Shown here: positions 40,488 to 50,217 of the stretch, in pieces
Layout of the letters: every line of letters starts with the position of its first letter
Position numbering within the stretch: the first letter of the stretch is position 1
NCBI RefSeq assembly: GCF_000876655.1
Contig: NZ_JYCN01000009.1
Coordinates: 186,001 to 250,000, forward strand
Reading direction: 5' to 3'
Length of the DNA: 64,000 bases
Source: Arthrobacter sp. SPG23
Lineage (GTDB): Bacteria > Actinomycetota > Actinomycetes > Actinomycetales > Micrococcaceae
Notes under the pieces: model-generated
What the model was told of the DNA's origin: nothing
The model's input: the letters and a program-made list of their open reading frames with translations, nothing else
Databases searched by the model: none
Made by a program: the position numbers and the translations under genes

Positions 40488-42137
40488 CTACTGGTTGTGC
40501 CCGGCCCACAACTGCAGCCACAGGAGAAGGCGCGTTTCGGGATCATCCAGATCGATGCCGAAGAGGGCCTCCACCCGGGACAGGCGGTAGCGGACGGTGT
40601 TAACATGCACGTCCAGTGCCTTGGCGGCCTCGATCGCGTTGCCGCCGCAGCCCAGGTAGGCATAGATGGTCTCTTCGAAGGACTTCTTATGGGTTTCGTC
40701 GTACTCGGCGATCCTGAGGGCGTGGCTCCCGGGGAGGTGGCCGGACGCCGTCAGGGACGAGGCGATCTGGCGCAGCTGCAGCCGCGAGCCCAGCGACTCG
40801 TCGTCCGCCACCACGTCATCCGAGCCGGCAGCTATGCGGCCCTCGACGACGTTGCGGACCAGTTCGGACAGGACCAGTTCCGCGTTGACCCTGGACTCGG
40901 TGAGCCGGTCGATGGGGGCCGCCGTACCCAGCGCGGCGAGGACCGGGCGTGAGAGCAGCCGCCGCGCGTTCTGGACAATTTTGAGCAGCGCGCCGCGTTG
41001 AAACTGCAGGGACGAGTCAGTGCTCTGCGGCAGGACGATGTACACGATGCCGTCCGCGAGCCCGCAGACTGCTGAGGGCAGCCGGATGGCGCAGGCGGTC
41101 CGGATGGTGTCGAACAGCCGAAGGCGTGACTGCAGCGTCTCGGCCGCTATGGCGTCCGCCGGCCAGACGCTGAGTGCGGCCACCCGGATGGAAGCTGCCG
41201 AAATGCCCAGCCGGATGGCGGCCAGCTCGGCGCGCTCCGGCTCGAACAGCAGCGGCTGGACCAGGTCCATCTGGCGGGTGAGGTTGGAGACGTACGTGGT
41301 GCGCTTGTGCAGGATATGGAGCGCGGCAACATTGGCGGCTTCCCGCAGGATCCGGTCCGCGTCCTCGTTGTGGTGATCGGCGCGTTCCAGGAGCCAGAGC
41401 GATCCCAGCACGGCGCCGCCGGCCCGGATGGCGATGGCCGTACGCCGGAGCCGGGGGTCCTCGGTCGCCACATCCAGCGCGTCGCTGGCGGCATGGACGC
41501 GCCGGTAGTCCTTGTCGGTCTGCACGGAATGCGGAACGTGCAGGCGCAGGATGGAGCTTCGCCGCGTCTCGTCGATGGGCTGGTCCGGGAGGGTGGAATA
41601 GGCCAGGATCGTCTGGTCCGGATCGGCGATCGCAATGGCACCGCCAGCCTGGGCTGCCACGGTGTTGGCCAGGTCGAACAGGTCCCCGGGGCGGATGTCC
41701 ACCAGGGTGCGGCCTGACTGCCGGTGCGGGACGACGGCGGCGTCCATGATCTCCGCCAGCTGGTTCCACGGCACCGGGTCGGACGCGCGGAAGAGGGCCA
41801 TCCCCGTTTCCCTGGCGGCTGCCCGGAGGGCGGCATCCGGCTTCCCGTTGGTCTTGTAGACGATGGCCACGTAGCCGGCGTCGCGGAGTTCCTGGACCTT
41901 GCCCCGCAGCCGCTTGCCGGACAGCGACAGGCCGATGGCCAGGGCAACAGCGCCGGGGAATCTGGCTGGCGCGGCCGTCGAGTCGTACAGCACCGAGCCC
42001 GCGACAACCTGATGGTCATCGGCCGGCATCTCCACGACGCTGACGATTTCCGATCCGGCCGAGAGCGCCACGTCCGCGAGTGTGGGCTGGGATTGGTTCT
42101 GCGCGCCGGGGAACACCCCTGCACCGTGACCAGGCAT
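40488..42137 (-). CDS. PucR-family transcriptional regulator
   Basis: 549 residues from the ATG at 42137. N-terminal PucR domain (about 10-130: TLADVALSAGSEIVSVVEMP), a GAF-like middle (about 160-290: TVAAQAGGAIAIADPDQTIL), and a C-terminal helix-turn-helix (about 485-545: NAIEAAKALDVHVNTVRYRL, then LDDPETRLLLWLQLWA). PucR-type proteins sense nitrogen or purine intermediates in several bacteria; the signal here is unknown. The deaminase at 10 kb is too far away to imply a link. Confidence 0.9.
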   Translation of the reverse strand: MPGHGAGVFPGAQNQSQPTLADVALSAGSEIVSVVEMPADDHQVVAGSVLYDSTAAPARFPGAVALAIGLSLSGKRLRGKVQELRDAGYVAIVYKTNGKPDAALRAAARETGMALFRASDPVPWNQLAEIMDAAVVPHRQSGRTLVDIRPGDLFDLANTVAAQAGGAIAIADPDQTILAYSTLPDQPIDETRRSSILRLHVPHSVQTDKDYRRVHAASDALDVATEDPRLRRTAIAIRAGGAVLGSLWLLERADHHNEDADRILREAANVAALHILHKRTTYVSNLTRQMDLVQPLLFEPERAELAAIRLGISAASIRVAALSVWPADAIAAETLQSRLRLFDTIRTACAIRLPSAVCGLADGIVYIVLPQSTDSSLQFQRGALLKIVQNARRLLSRPVLAALGTAAPIDRLTESRVNAELVLSELVRNVVEGRIAAGSDDVVADDESLGSRLQLRQIASSLTASGHLPGSHALRIAEYDETHKKSFEETIYAYLGCGGNAIEAAKALDVHVNTVRYRLSRVEALFGIDLDDPETRLLLWLQLWAGHNQ

Positions 42138-42172
42138 AACGGAGCTACTGACCGTATTGGCGGCGTCGGGGA

Positions 42173-42604
42173 CTATGACGCACGTTGCTGGACACGGGCG
42201 GGCCGGAGCACGGTGGCCGTCAGCCAGGTGACGGCGCTGCACACCCCGGCACCCCAGGCGATGTCAGTCACGGCCACCAGGACGGGGAAGTCCTTCAGCA
42301 CGGCGAGCGCGGTCAGGGCCCAGGTTGCATAGGTGAAGAAGCCGAACAGGGCGGCGCCCGTCACCCGTTGCCGCATGGTGGCGTCGGCGTCGTTGGGCCG
42401 AATACCGTAGTGCACGATCCCCACGACAAAGATCAGGTAGAAGACGACGGCGCCAGCGACGTTCACGCTGGGCGCGAGCAGGTCCCCGATCTGGCTTTCG
42501 TACTGCCTGTTGGCCACGGTGATGATCCAGGCAACGTCGATGACGGCGAACACGACGGCGGCCGCCGCGTAGGCGAGCAGCCATCTTTTGACTCGAACGT
42601 TCAT
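42173..42604 (-). CDS. DUF2177-family membrane protein
   Basis: 143 residues with four hydrophobic helices. AYAAAAVVFAVIDVAWIITV and GAVVFYLIFVVGIVHYGIRP are characteristic of DUF2177, as is FFTYATWALTALAVLKDFP. The ATG overlaps the stop of the acyl-CoA synthetase gene by four bases (ATGA). Third gene of the MarR operon. Function unknown. Confidence 0.9.
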   Translation of the reverse strand: MNVRVKRWLLAYAAAAVVFAVIDVAWIITVANRQYESQIGDLLAPSVNVAGAVVFYLIFVVGIVHYGIRPNDADATMRQRVTGAALFGFFTYATWALTALAVLKDFPVLVAVTDIAWGAGVCSAVTWLTATVLRPARVQQRAS

Positions 42605-44475
42605 GCTTGGCTCCTTGGCTGGGCGTAGAGGGTTTCGACGATGTGCCGGGTGCGTTCGGCAAAGGCTGCACGCTTGAGCTTCATGGTGGGCGTCACTATA
42701 CCGTTGGCCTCACTGAGGTCGGTGAGAAGCAGCACGAAGCGGCGCACCTGCTCGGACTGCGCGATCTTCGCGTTCGCGGCACTGACAGCGTTGCCGATCG
42801 CGGCGAGGAGCCGCGCGTCGTCGACCCGGACCGCGCCGCCGTCGTCCGGGATCCGCAAGCGGGCCAGGTCCGCTATGCCCTTGCGCGCTGCCCAGGCCGC
42901 GACGGAATCCGGATCCAGCAGCACGAGTCCGCCGAGGTACGGTTTGCCCTCTCCCACCATCACGGCATGGGCCACCAGGGGGTCGCCCTCCACATAGCCT
43001 TCCCAGATGGCGGGGGAGATGGTCTTGCCGCCCGCAGTGACAATGACGTCCTTGAGCCGGCCCGTGAGGGTGAGCCGTCCCGTCCCGTCGATCCGGCCGA
43101 GGTCTCCGGTCCGGAAGAACCCGTCCGCGAAGGCGTCCGTGTTGTCGGAGGGCTTGCGGTAACCGGCAAAGACGCCCACGCCGCGGGCCAGCACCTCGCC
43201 CTGGTCCGAGATGCGCACGGTTGTTCCGGGCATGGGGACGCCCACGGAGCCTGACATTATCGCGCCGGGCATGTTGCCGGTCAGCGGAGCGGTGGTCTCG
43301 GTGAGGCCGTAGCCCTCGATCACCGGCAGGGACAGGCCGCGGAAGAACAGGGACAGCTCGGCGTCGAGGGCGGCCGCGCCGGACAGCAGGAAGTCGAGCC
43401 GTCCGCCCATCAGTTCCCGCAGCCGGGCGTAGAACAGGCGGTCGTACAGCGCATGCCTCAGCCTCAGCCTCAGGCCCGGCCCCGCCTTGGCCGCCGGGTC
43501 GGCGTCGCGGGCTTCGGCGAACCGTCCCCACGCCACCGCGGTGCGCTGCGCCGAAGACCACACCCGTCCCAGATGCTTCTTCGCCGCGGCGCCCGCAGCG
43601 GACGCCTGGATCTTCTGCAGAACGCGGGGAACCACCACCAGGAACGTGGGCCGCAGGACGCCCAGGGCGGGAACGACATCCCGGGGATCGGACAGGTGCG
43701 CGATGCGCATGCCGTTGGCCAGGCAGATCAGCTGCAGTCCGCGGGCCAGCACATGGGACATCGGCAGGAAGATGATGGTGTTGCCGCCTTCACGGACCAC
43801 TTCGGTGTAGGCGGCCGCCACGTTGAGCACCTGCCCCACGAAATTGCCGTGGGTGATGAGGGCACCTTTCGGCGCGGCGGTGGTGCCGGAGGTGTAGACG
43901 ATGGTGGCCACCGAGTCGAGGTCTGCCAGCAGGCGCCGCTCCTCGACGGCGGCATCGGAAATTCCGGCGCCCCGGACCACGAGCTCAGCCAGGTCCGCGC
44001 CCGGGCGGGCGTCCATCGTCCAGACACCCAGGCCCGGTATTTCGGCCTGCTCGAATCCGTGCTCCAGCAGGGCAGCGTGCCCAGCGGTGCCGGCAACCGC
44101 GAGGCGCACACCTGCGTCGCCGAGGATGGCGGTCACCTGGGGAGCTGCCGACGTCTCGTAGATGGGGACGACGACGGCGCCGGCGAACCAGGCTGCCATG
44201 TCGGCCAGCGCCCACTCGTACCGGGTGGGGGACATGATGGCCAGCGATTCGCCGGGCCGGAGTCCGACGGCGATGAGGCCCTTGGCGAGGGCCCGCACCT
44301 CCTCCACGAACTGCCGGGTGGTCACCCGCCGCCACGGTTCCGTGATTGCGGCATCGGCGGCGCGTACCTCGAAGGCGACGTGGTCGGGGGAGGTCCGGAA
44401 CCGCTGCATGAGCAGCTCGGTCGCGTTTCGGTGAACGGACGGCTCAACCAGCAGCGGGGTGGTGAACTCTCTCAT
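42601..44475 (-). CDS. long-chain acyl-CoA synthetase (AMP-binding)
   Basis: 624 residues. The AMP-binding core motif is TIVYTSGTTAAPKGALITHG; then IEGYGLTETTAPLTGN, FRTGDLGRIDGTGRLTLTGR and the catalytic lysine region LKDVIVTAGGKTISP. The family (FadD15/long-chain type) activates fatty acids with ATP to acyl-AMP and then acyl-CoA at the inner membrane face. It is the middle gene of a tight operon with overlaps of four bases on both sides. The MarR repressor upstream likely controls it. Confidence 0.93.
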   Translation of the reverse strand: MREFTTPLLVEPSVHRNATELLMQRFRTSPDHVAFEVRAADAAITEPWRRVTTRQFVEEVRALAKGLIAVGLRPGESLAIMSPTRYEWALADMAAWFAGAVVVPIYETSAAPQVTAILGDAGVRLAVAGTAGHAALLEHGFEQAEIPGLGVWTMDARPGADLAELVVRGAGISDAAVEERRLLADLDSVATIVYTSGTTAAPKGALITHGNFVGQVLNVAAAYTEVVREGGNTIIFLPMSHVLARGLQLICLANGMRIAHLSDPRDVVPALGVLRPTFLVVVPRVLQKIQASAAGAAAKKHLGRVWSSAQRTAVAWGRFAEARDADPAAKAGPGLRLRLRHALYDRLFYARLRELMGGRLDFLLSGAAALDAELSLFFRGLSLPVIEGYGLTETTAPLTGNMPGAIMSGSVGVPMPGTTVRISDQGEVLARGVGVFAGYRKPSDNTDAFADGFFRTGDLGRIDGTGRLTLTGRLKDVIVTAGGKTISPAIWEGYVEGDPLVAHAVMVGEGKPYLGGLVLLDPDSVAAWAARKGIADLARLRIPDDGGAVRVDDARLLAAIGNAVSAANAKIAQSEQVRRFVLLLTDLSEANGIVTPTMKLKRAAFAERTRHIVETLYAQPRSQA

Positions 44476-44957
44476 TGGCTGTCTCTCTCGGAAAGTGCGT
44501 GGAGGTGGTCACGCATCAGGTGCCGGGCGACGTCGAGGAAATCCGCCACGGCGCTCTGCTGTGCGGCCGGTAGGGCCTGAAGGTGCCGGTCCGTGGCAGT
44601 CATCAGGGGCCGCATCAGGTCCATGATTCCTGTGGAGTATTCCCGTGTGGTGCTCACTCGGACCTGGCGACGGTCGTCGGCGCCGCGGTGCCGGGCCACG
44701 TAGCCGCGGCTCTCCAGCCGGTTCACGATGGCAGTGGTGGTGGCAGGCGTTGTGCCGAGGTCCTCCGCGAGCCTGCCCACGGTCACCGGTCCCGATCGCT
44801 CCAATGCCGACAATGCGCGGAAGTCAGTGAGGTTGATGCGCATCCCCCGTGCGATCTCGCGCTCAGTTTCGTTGGCGAGGGCGAACAGGGTTTGCAGCGC
44901 CACCGCGGCCGGGTGATACGTCGGTGCACCTGGGCCCTCACCTGCTTGCATTTGCAT
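44472..44957 (-). CDS. MarR-family regulator of the acyl-CoA synthetase operon
   Basis: 161 residues. Winged helix: DFRALSALERSGPVTVGRLA, then EDLGTTPATTTAIVNRLESR, GYVARHRGADDRRQVRVSTT with the wing DRR, and helical dimer ends. First gene of the operon, with a four-base overlap into the synthetase gene. A perfect palindrome at 44985-45004 lies 28 bases upstream of its start. It is expected to repress the operon until a fatty acid or similar ligand binds. Confidence 0.92.
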   Translation of the reverse strand: MQMQAGEGPGAPTYHPAAVALQTLFALANETEREIARGMRINLTDFRALSALERSGPVTVGRLAEDLGTTPATTTAIVNRLESRGYVARHRGADDRRQVRVSTTREYSTGIMDLMRPLMTATDRHLQALPAAQQSAVADFLDVARHLMRDHLHALSERDSQ

Positions 44958-44984
44958 GTATCCACCCTACTCAATAAAATTAGA

Positions 44985-45004
44985 TATTCAAACAGAATTG
45001 AATA
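44985..45004. promoter_or_regulatory. palindromic operator between MarR and DUF1295 genes
   Basis: TATTCAA-ACAGAA-TTGAATA: a perfect 7-bp inverted repeat with a 6-bp spacer, in an A+T-rich island of otherwise GC-rich DNA. The size fits a MarR dimer site. It sits between two divergent starts (44957 and 45077), so it could control both transcripts. Confidence 0.7.
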
Positions 45005-45076
45005 GTAGGCTGGCTAGCGTATTCAGCCCCGGGTGCTCTTGTCGGATTTCGTGCCGGCGCCTGAAAGGAAGCTTTG

Positions 45077-45943
45077 ATGAAGGAATCGGACCGTAAAGCA
45101 CTCATTAGTCTCCCGGTGGTTGTGGTCATTGGGGCGTTGGTTGCCGGGGCCGGCAGCCAGGCCGGCGCAACACTTGGCGGTTTCCCCCTGTTCGCCCTCG
45201 GAGTCGGGGCTGCGTTCCTCATCCAGTGGGTGGCGTTCATCCCTGCCTTCAAGGGGCAGACAGAGAAGTTCTACGACCTCACCGGCGCCCTGACGTACAT
45301 CTCCATCACCCTCCTCCTGGTCCTGCTCACCCCGGGCGTGGATGCACGGGGGCTTCTGCTCACGGCAATGGTGGTGGCGTGGGCCGCGCGGCTGGGAAGC
45401 TTCCTGTTCCGCCGAGTCAGCAGGCACGGCAAGGACGATCGCTTCGATGAGATCAAGCCCTCGTTCCACCGGTTCCTGAACGCCTGGACCATTCAGGGGC
45501 TCTGGGTGGTCCTCACGGCAGCAGCTGCCTGGATTGCCATGACGAGCGCCACCCGTGTGGCACTCGACTGGTGGGCCCTCGCGGGCTTTGTGGTGTGGGC
45601 GGCCGGCTTCGGCATCGAGATAGCGGCGGACAACCAGAAGGGCCGGTTCAAGGCGGACCCTGCCAATGAGGGCAAGTTCATCTCCACCGGGTTGTGGTCG
45701 AAATCCCGCCACCCCAATTATTTCGGCGAGATTGTGCTCTGGATCGGCGTGCTCCTCATCGCCATGCCGGTGCTGGAAGGCTGGCAGTGGGTGGCCTTGC
45801 TCTCTCCGGTGTTCGTGGCGCTGCTGCTCATCAAAGCCAGCGGCATACCGCTCCTGGAGAAGAAGGCCGATTCGAAATGGGGCGGCCAGGCCGATTACGA
45901 GGCGTACAAGAAGAACACCCCGGTCCTGATCCCCAAGCTTTAG
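45077..45943 (+). CDS. DUF1295 membrane enzyme (steroid-reductase/methyltransferase-like)
   Basis: 288 residues from the ATG at 45077 (a TTG at 45074 is adjacent; GAAAGGAA upstream). About six to seven helices. The C-terminal LWSKSRHPNYFGEIVLWIGV is the signature of DUF1295 and of the related ICMT/5-alpha-reductase fold. KGQTEKFYDLTGALTYISIT is also conserved. Members may reduce steroid-like or lipid double bonds; none is proven here. Divergent from the MarR operon and probably under the same operator. Confidence 0.9.
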   Translation: MKESDRKALISLPVVVVIGALVAGAGSQAGATLGGFPLFALGVGAAFLIQWVAFIPAFKGQTEKFYDLTGALTYISITLLLVLLTPGVDARGLLLTAMVVAWAARLGSFLFRRVSRHGKDDRFDEIKPSFHRFLNAWTIQGLWVVLTAAAAWIAMTSATRVALDWWALAGFVVWAAGFGIEIAADNQKGRFKADPANEGKFISTGLWSKSRHPNYFGEIVLWIGVLLIAMPVLEGWQWVALLSPVFVALLLIKASGIPLLEKKADSKWGGQADYEAYKKNTPVLIPKL

Positions 45944-46072
45944 CAACGCCGTACCCACTTTGGTAGGCACTGCCAAACTGATGGCCCATAATTTGTTGTT
46001 CCCTCCATAGTCGTCCGGGGTCCCGCTTCGTACGCTGAACCACAACGTATGCACAAAGGGGAAAGGCCGTCA

Positions 46073-47344
46073 TTGAAAATCAGCGAAGCCAGGCAGCTCG
46101 TCCAGGTCAAAGCCCCCGTACTATCCCGACGACGCCGAGTGCTGGCCAACGCTTTTAATGTGGAGGAATACCGGAAAGCGGCACGCAGGGTCCTGCCGGC
46201 CGGGATTTTCGACTACCTCGACGGCGGTTCCGAGGACGAGGTGACGCTCCGCCGCAACCGTGCCGTCTTCGATTCCTGGGCGCTGATGCCCAGCTGGGGC
46301 CCGGTCTCGGGACCGGACACCAGCACCACGCTGCTGGGAAAGAGCAGTGCCCTGCCGCTCACCCTGACGCCCACCGGGGCAACCCGCCTGTTTCATCCCG
46401 ACGGCGAACTGGCCGTCGCCGCTGCCGCGGACCGGGCAGGCATCCCCTACGGGCTGGCCGGGCTGAGCACCGTAGCCATGGAAAAAATTGCGGAGAACCA
46501 CCCGGCACTCGACCGCTGGTTCAACTTCGGGCTCACCTCCGACGCGCAGGCACTGAAGGACAAACTGGCGCGCTGCGAAGCTGCCGGATTCACCACCCTG
46601 ATTGTCGGCGTCGACACCCGCGCCCTGGGTGCCAGGGAACGGGACCTCCACAACGGCTTCACCGCGCCGCCGGCACTGACACTCTCAACCATCGCGGACA
46701 TCGCACGGCGGCCGTCCTGGTGGATCAACTTCCTGACGGCGGACGGCATCAGCTTCCCCAACCTGGATCCGCGCAGCGCAGCGGCCACCTCCGTGGTCAC
46801 CCCGTCCATGTGGCAGCACATCCTGGGCCACTCGGATGCCACCAGCGGGTGGAAGGAACTGGAGGCCCTGCGCCAGGCGTGGCACGGCAGGATCGTGCTC
46901 AAGGGCTGCGTCAACCCGGCCGACGTCGACAAGGCAGCCCGGATCGGCCTGGACGCCGTCCAGCTCAGCAACCACGGCGGCCGCCAGCTCGACCACATGC
47001 TCAGCCCCATGGACGTGCTGCAGGAATCGCGGCAGCGCGTGGGCGATGCGATCGAGATCTATGTGGACTCGGGCATCCGCCGGGGGAGCGACGTCCTCAA
47101 GGCGCTCGCGCTGGGCGCCGATGCCTGCTCCATCGGCCGGGCCTACCTGTACGGGCTGGTGGCGGCGGGCTCGCCGGGTGTCGGGCGGATCATCGAGATC
47201 TTCTCGGACGAACTCCGGCGTACCATGACGTTAGTAGGCGTTTCCAGCATTTCCGAGGTGAAAGATCGGGGCGGGGAAATTCTCCGGGACATCCGTCATT
47301 CCGGGGAAATCCTTGAAACAACAGCGTCAGGCACCACGCACTAA
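46073..47344 (+). CDS. FMN-dependent alpha-hydroxyacid dehydrogenase/oxidase
   Basis: 423 residues when started at TTG 46073, which has GGGGAAAGG six bases upstream; ATG 46049 would add eight residues but has no such site. Residues FNVEEYRKAARRVLPAGIFD and YLDGGSEDEVTLRRNR start the barrel; VQLSNHGGRQLD holds the catalytic His-Gly-Gly-Arg; VDSGIRRGSDVLKALALGAD binds FMN phosphate. The family oxidises 2-hydroxy acids (lactate, glycolate, mandelate). Followed after 81 bases by an amino acid ABC importer on the same strand. Confidence 0.9.
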   Translation: MKISEARQLVQVKAPVLSRRRRVLANAFNVEEYRKAARRVLPAGIFDYLDGGSEDEVTLRRNRAVFDSWALMPSWGPVSGPDTSTTLLGKSSALPLTLTPTGATRLFHPDGELAVAAAADRAGIPYGLAGLSTVAMEKIAENHPALDRWFNFGLTSDAQALKDKLARCEAAGFTTLIVGVDTRALGARERDLHNGFTAPPALTLSTIADIARRPSWWINFLTADGISFPNLDPRSAAATSVVTPSMWQHILGHSDATSGWKELEALRQAWHGRIVLKGCVNPADVDKAARIGLDAVQLSNHGGRQLDHMLSPMDVLQESRQRVGDAIEIYVDSGIRRGSDVLKALALGADACSIGRAYLYGLVAAGSPGVGRIIEIFSDELRRTMTLVGVSSISEVKDRGGEILRDIRHSGEILETTASGTTH

Positions 47345-47425
47345 ACGAGTTCCGAACAAGTACACAGTGCACTTCTCCCGCGGCGTTGCGGGAGCTGCAA
47401 AAATCCCTGAACAGCTAAGGAAGCC

Positions 47426-48328
47426 ATGCGCACCCGATACCTCATTCCCGTCCTCACCATCGCCACGGCGCTCTCGCTTTCCGGCTGCGTCGACAACAGC
47501 CAGCCGGCGGCCACCGGCGGCGCGTCCGGCACCGCCGAGGCCATCGACGTGAAGAAGAATGACGCCGTTGCCGCGATGCTGCCGGAGAAGATCAAGAACG
47601 CCGGCGTGCTGAACGTGGGCATGGCCAACAACTACCCGCCCAACGAGTTCAAGGATGACAACGGCGCCCCGGCAGGCTGGTCCGTGGACCTCACCAACGC
47701 CCTGGGCAAGGTGATGGGCCTGAAAGTCAACTTCGACATCGGCACCTTCGACAACATCCTGCCGGCCGTGCGCGCGGGCAAGGACGACATGGGCATGTCC
47801 TCCTTCACGGACACGCTGGAACGCGAAAAGCAGGTGGACTTCGTGAACTACTACTCCGCCGGCATCCAGTGGGCCGCCCCCAAGGGCAAGACCGTGGACC
47901 CCAACAACGCCTGCGGGCTGAAGGTGGCCGTGCAGGCAACCACGTATGAGGACACCCACGAGGTGCCCGCCAAGTCGAAGGCCTGCACCGACGCCGGCAA
48001 GCCCGCCATCACCATCTTCAAGTACGACGCGCAGGACCAGGCCACCAACGCCCTGGTGGTGGGACAGGTGGACGCCATGAGCGCCGATTCGCCCGTGACC
48101 CTCTACGCGATCTCCAAGACCAAGGACAAGCTGCAGACCGCCGGCGACGCCTTCGAAGTGGCGCCGTACGGCATCCCCGTGGCCAAGGGCAGCGAATTCA
48201 CGCCGGCCCTTCAGAAGGCGCTCCAGACGCTGATCGACGACGGCACCTACACCAAGATCCTGTCCAAGTGGGGAGTGGAAGCCGGCGGAGTCAAGACGGC
48301 GGAGCTCAACGTGGCAGCCAAGGGGTGA
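47426..48328 (+). CDS. polar amino acid ABC transporter, substrate-binding lipoprotein
   Basis: 300 residues. Signal with lipobox LSGC (Cys 21). Binding domain: GVLNVGMANNYPPNEFKDDN, GWSVDLTNALGKVMGLKVNF, MGMSSFTDTLEREKQVDFVN, typical of family 3 solute-binding proteins (His/Gln/Glu type). Two extra cysteines (NNACGLK and SKACTDA) probably form a disulfide. First of three ABC genes with gaps of six bases and a four-base overlap. Confidence 0.93.
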   Translation: MRTRYLIPVLTIATALSLSGCVDNSQPAATGGASGTAEAIDVKKNDAVAAMLPEKIKNAGVLNVGMANNYPPNEFKDDNGAPAGWSVDLTNALGKVMGLKVNFDIGTFDNILPAVRAGKDDMGMSSFTDTLEREKQVDFVNYYSAGIQWAAPKGKTVDPNNACGLKVAVQATTYEDTHEVPAKSKACTDAGKPAITIFKYDAQDQATNALVVGQVDAMSADSPVTLYAISKTKDKLQTAGDAFEVAPYGIPVAKGSEFTPALQKALQTLIDDGTYTKILSKWGVEAGGVKTAELNVAAKG

Positions 48329-48334
48329 TACAGC

Positions 48335-49429
48335 ATGAGCGAGCCGGAATCCGGCCGGATGATTGAGGCGGACCCCGGCAGGAACGGGGACCCCGGCAGG
48401 ACGCCGGAACCGGGCAGGAAGCCCGAATCCGCCAGGAAGCAGCGGGCAGGCAGGGCAGTGGACGACGACGGCGCGCCGCCGGAAGCGATCGTGGCCATCC
48501 CGCTGCGCCACCCGTGGCGGAACGTGGTGGCAGTGCTCCTCATCCTCGGGCTGGCGGTCTTTGTGCTGGACGCCGCCCAGCGCCCGGACTACGGCTGGGC
48601 GGACGTGGGCAAATACATCTTCGACCGCCGGATCAGCCAGGCCGCGTGGGTCACGTTGTGGCTGACCATCTACGCGATGATCGGCGCAATCGTGATCGGC
48701 CTGCTGCTGGCCATCATGCGGCTTTCGCCCAACCCTGTGCTGAAGAGCATCGCCTGGCTGTACATCTGGATTTTCCGCGGCACCCCGGTGTACGTGCAGC
48801 TGGTGTTCTGGGGCATCGTGGCGCTCATCTATCCGGTGTTCACGCTGGGCATCCCGTTCATGGACCCGTGGGTCACCATCCCGAATGAGGTGTTCACCAA
48901 CCTCTTCATCACCGCGGTGATCGGCCTGGCCCTCAACGAAGCTGCCTACATGTCCGAGATTGTGCGGGCCGGCCTGCTGTCAGTGGACGAGGGGCAGGCG
49001 GAGGCGTCGACGGCGCTGGCCATGTCCTGGGGTCAGACGATGCGGTTTGTGGTGGTCCCGCAGGCGATGAAGATCATCATTCCGCCCACCGGCAACGAGG
49101 TGATCTCGATGCTCAAGACCACCTCGCTGGTGGCGGCGATCCCGTTGAGCGTTGACCTCTACGGCGTGTCCCGGGGTATCTCCGCGGTGACGTTCACGCC
49201 GGTGCCGCTGCTGATTGTGGCGTCCCTCTGGTACCTGCTCTTCACCTCGGTGCTGATGGTGGGCCAGCACTTCATTGAAAAGCGGTTCTCGCGCGGAACC
49301 GGACGGGCCAAGACGGGCAAGGAAGGCACGACGCCGGAACCGACGGCGGTTTCCGGCGGACCGGGCGGTCCCGGTGCCCCGGGCGTTCCCGGCGGACCGC
49401 TCGGCAATGACTTTGGAGGAAAAGGATGA
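48335..49429 (+). CDS. amino acid ABC transporter permease with extended tails
   Basis: 364 residues. The permease core (about 60-315) has the HisM/GlnP EAA loop region ([20 protein letters not shown] and [20 protein letters not shown], then [11 protein letters not shown]). It is unusually extended: residues 1-50 carry repeated PGR units ([16 protein letters not shown]), and the last 35 residues are Gly-Pro-rich with collagen-like GxP triplets ([15 protein letters not shown]). Both tails should be cytoplasmic. A single permease suggests a homodimer. Confidence 0.92.
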   Translation: MSEPESGRMIEADPGRNGDPGRTPEPGRKPESARKQRAGRAVDDDGAPPEAIVAIPLRHPWRNVVAVLLILGLAVFVLDAAQRPDYGWADVGKYIFDRRISQAAWVTLWLTIYAMIGAIVIGLLLAIMRLSPNPVLKSIAWLYIWIFRGTPVYVQLVFWGIVALIYPVFTLGIPFMDPWVTIPNEVFTNLFITAVIGLALNEAAYMSEIVRAGLLSVDEGQAEASTALAMSWGQTMRFVVVPQAMKIIIPPTGNEVISMLKTTSLVAAIPLSVDLYGVSRGISAVTFTPVPLLIVASLWYLLFTSVLMVGQHFIEKRFSRGTGRAKTGKEGTTPEPTAVSGGPGGPGAPGVPGGPLGNDFGGKG

Positions 49430-50193
49430 CGGACGCGCCGATGGTGCTCGCGGAGAAGGTCTCCAAGAATTTCGGCACCAATAAGGTGCTGCGCGGAATC
49501 AACCTCAAGGTCAACCCGGGGGAGGTTCTCTGCATGGTGGGGCCCAGCGGTTCGGGCAAGTCCACGTTCCTGCGCTGCATCAACCATCTGGAGCGGGTTG
49601 ACGGCGGCCGGCTGTCGGTGGACGGCCAGCTGGTGGGCTACCGCCAGAAGGGGGACAAGCTCTACGAACTGAAGCTCAAGGAAGCAGCCTTCCAGCGCCA
49701 GGAAATCGGGATGGTGTTCCAGCGGTTCAACCTGTTTCCGCATTTGACCGCGGTGGAGAACATCACCCTGGCCCCCATGCGGGTAAAGGGGATCTCCAAA
49801 GCCAAAGCCACTGCCCGGGCCAAGGAACTGCTGGAGCGCGTGGGCCTGGGGGACAAGGGGGATGCCTATCCGGCGCACCTGTCCGGCGGGCAGCAGCAGC
49901 GTGTGGCCATCGCCCGCGCACTGGCGATGGACCCGAAGCTGATGTTGTTCGACGAGCCCACCAGTGCACTGGACCCGGAACTGGTGGGCGAGGTGCTGGA
50001 CGTCATGAAGGAGCTGGCCAAGAGCGGCATGACCATGATCGTGGTGACGCACGAGATGGGCTTCGCCCGCGAGGTGGCGGACACCCTGGTGTTCATGGAT
50101 GAAGGCGTGGTGGTGGAGGCCGGGCCGCCGCGGCAGGTCCTCAGCGATCCGCAGCACGAGCGGACCAAGGCGTTCCTGTCCAAGGTCCTCTGA
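49426..50193 (+). CDS. amino acid ABC transporter ATP-binding protein
   Basis: 255 residues. Walker [10 protein letters not shown] (about 39-47), Q-loop [12 protein letters not shown], signature LSGGQQQR, Walker [15 protein letters not shown] and H-loop VVTHEMGF: complete and typical of GlnQ/HisP. The ATG overlaps the permease stop by four bases, so the three importer genes form one coupled operon. Confidence 0.95.
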   Translation: MTDAPMVLAEKVSKNFGTNKVLRGINLKVNPGEVLCMVGPSGSGKSTFLRCINHLERVDGGRLSVDGQLVGYRQKGDKLYELKLKEAAFQRQEIGMVFQRFNLFPHLTAVENITLAPMRVKGISKAKATARAKELLERVGLGDKGDAYPAHLSGGQQQRVAIARALAMDPKLMLFDEPTSALDPELVGEVLDVMKELAKSGMTMIVVTHEMGFAREVADTLVFMDEGVVVEAGPPRQVLSDPQHERTKAFLSKVL

Positions 50194-50217
50194 CGGCTGC
50201 CCGCCAGGGACGCCTGT

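Noticed and set aside
40412..40663. Longer N-terminus for the SRPBCC protein
   Set aside because: The added residues overlap the PucR helix-turn-helix coding region in another frame and lack a domain; ATG 40411 starts the family pattern.
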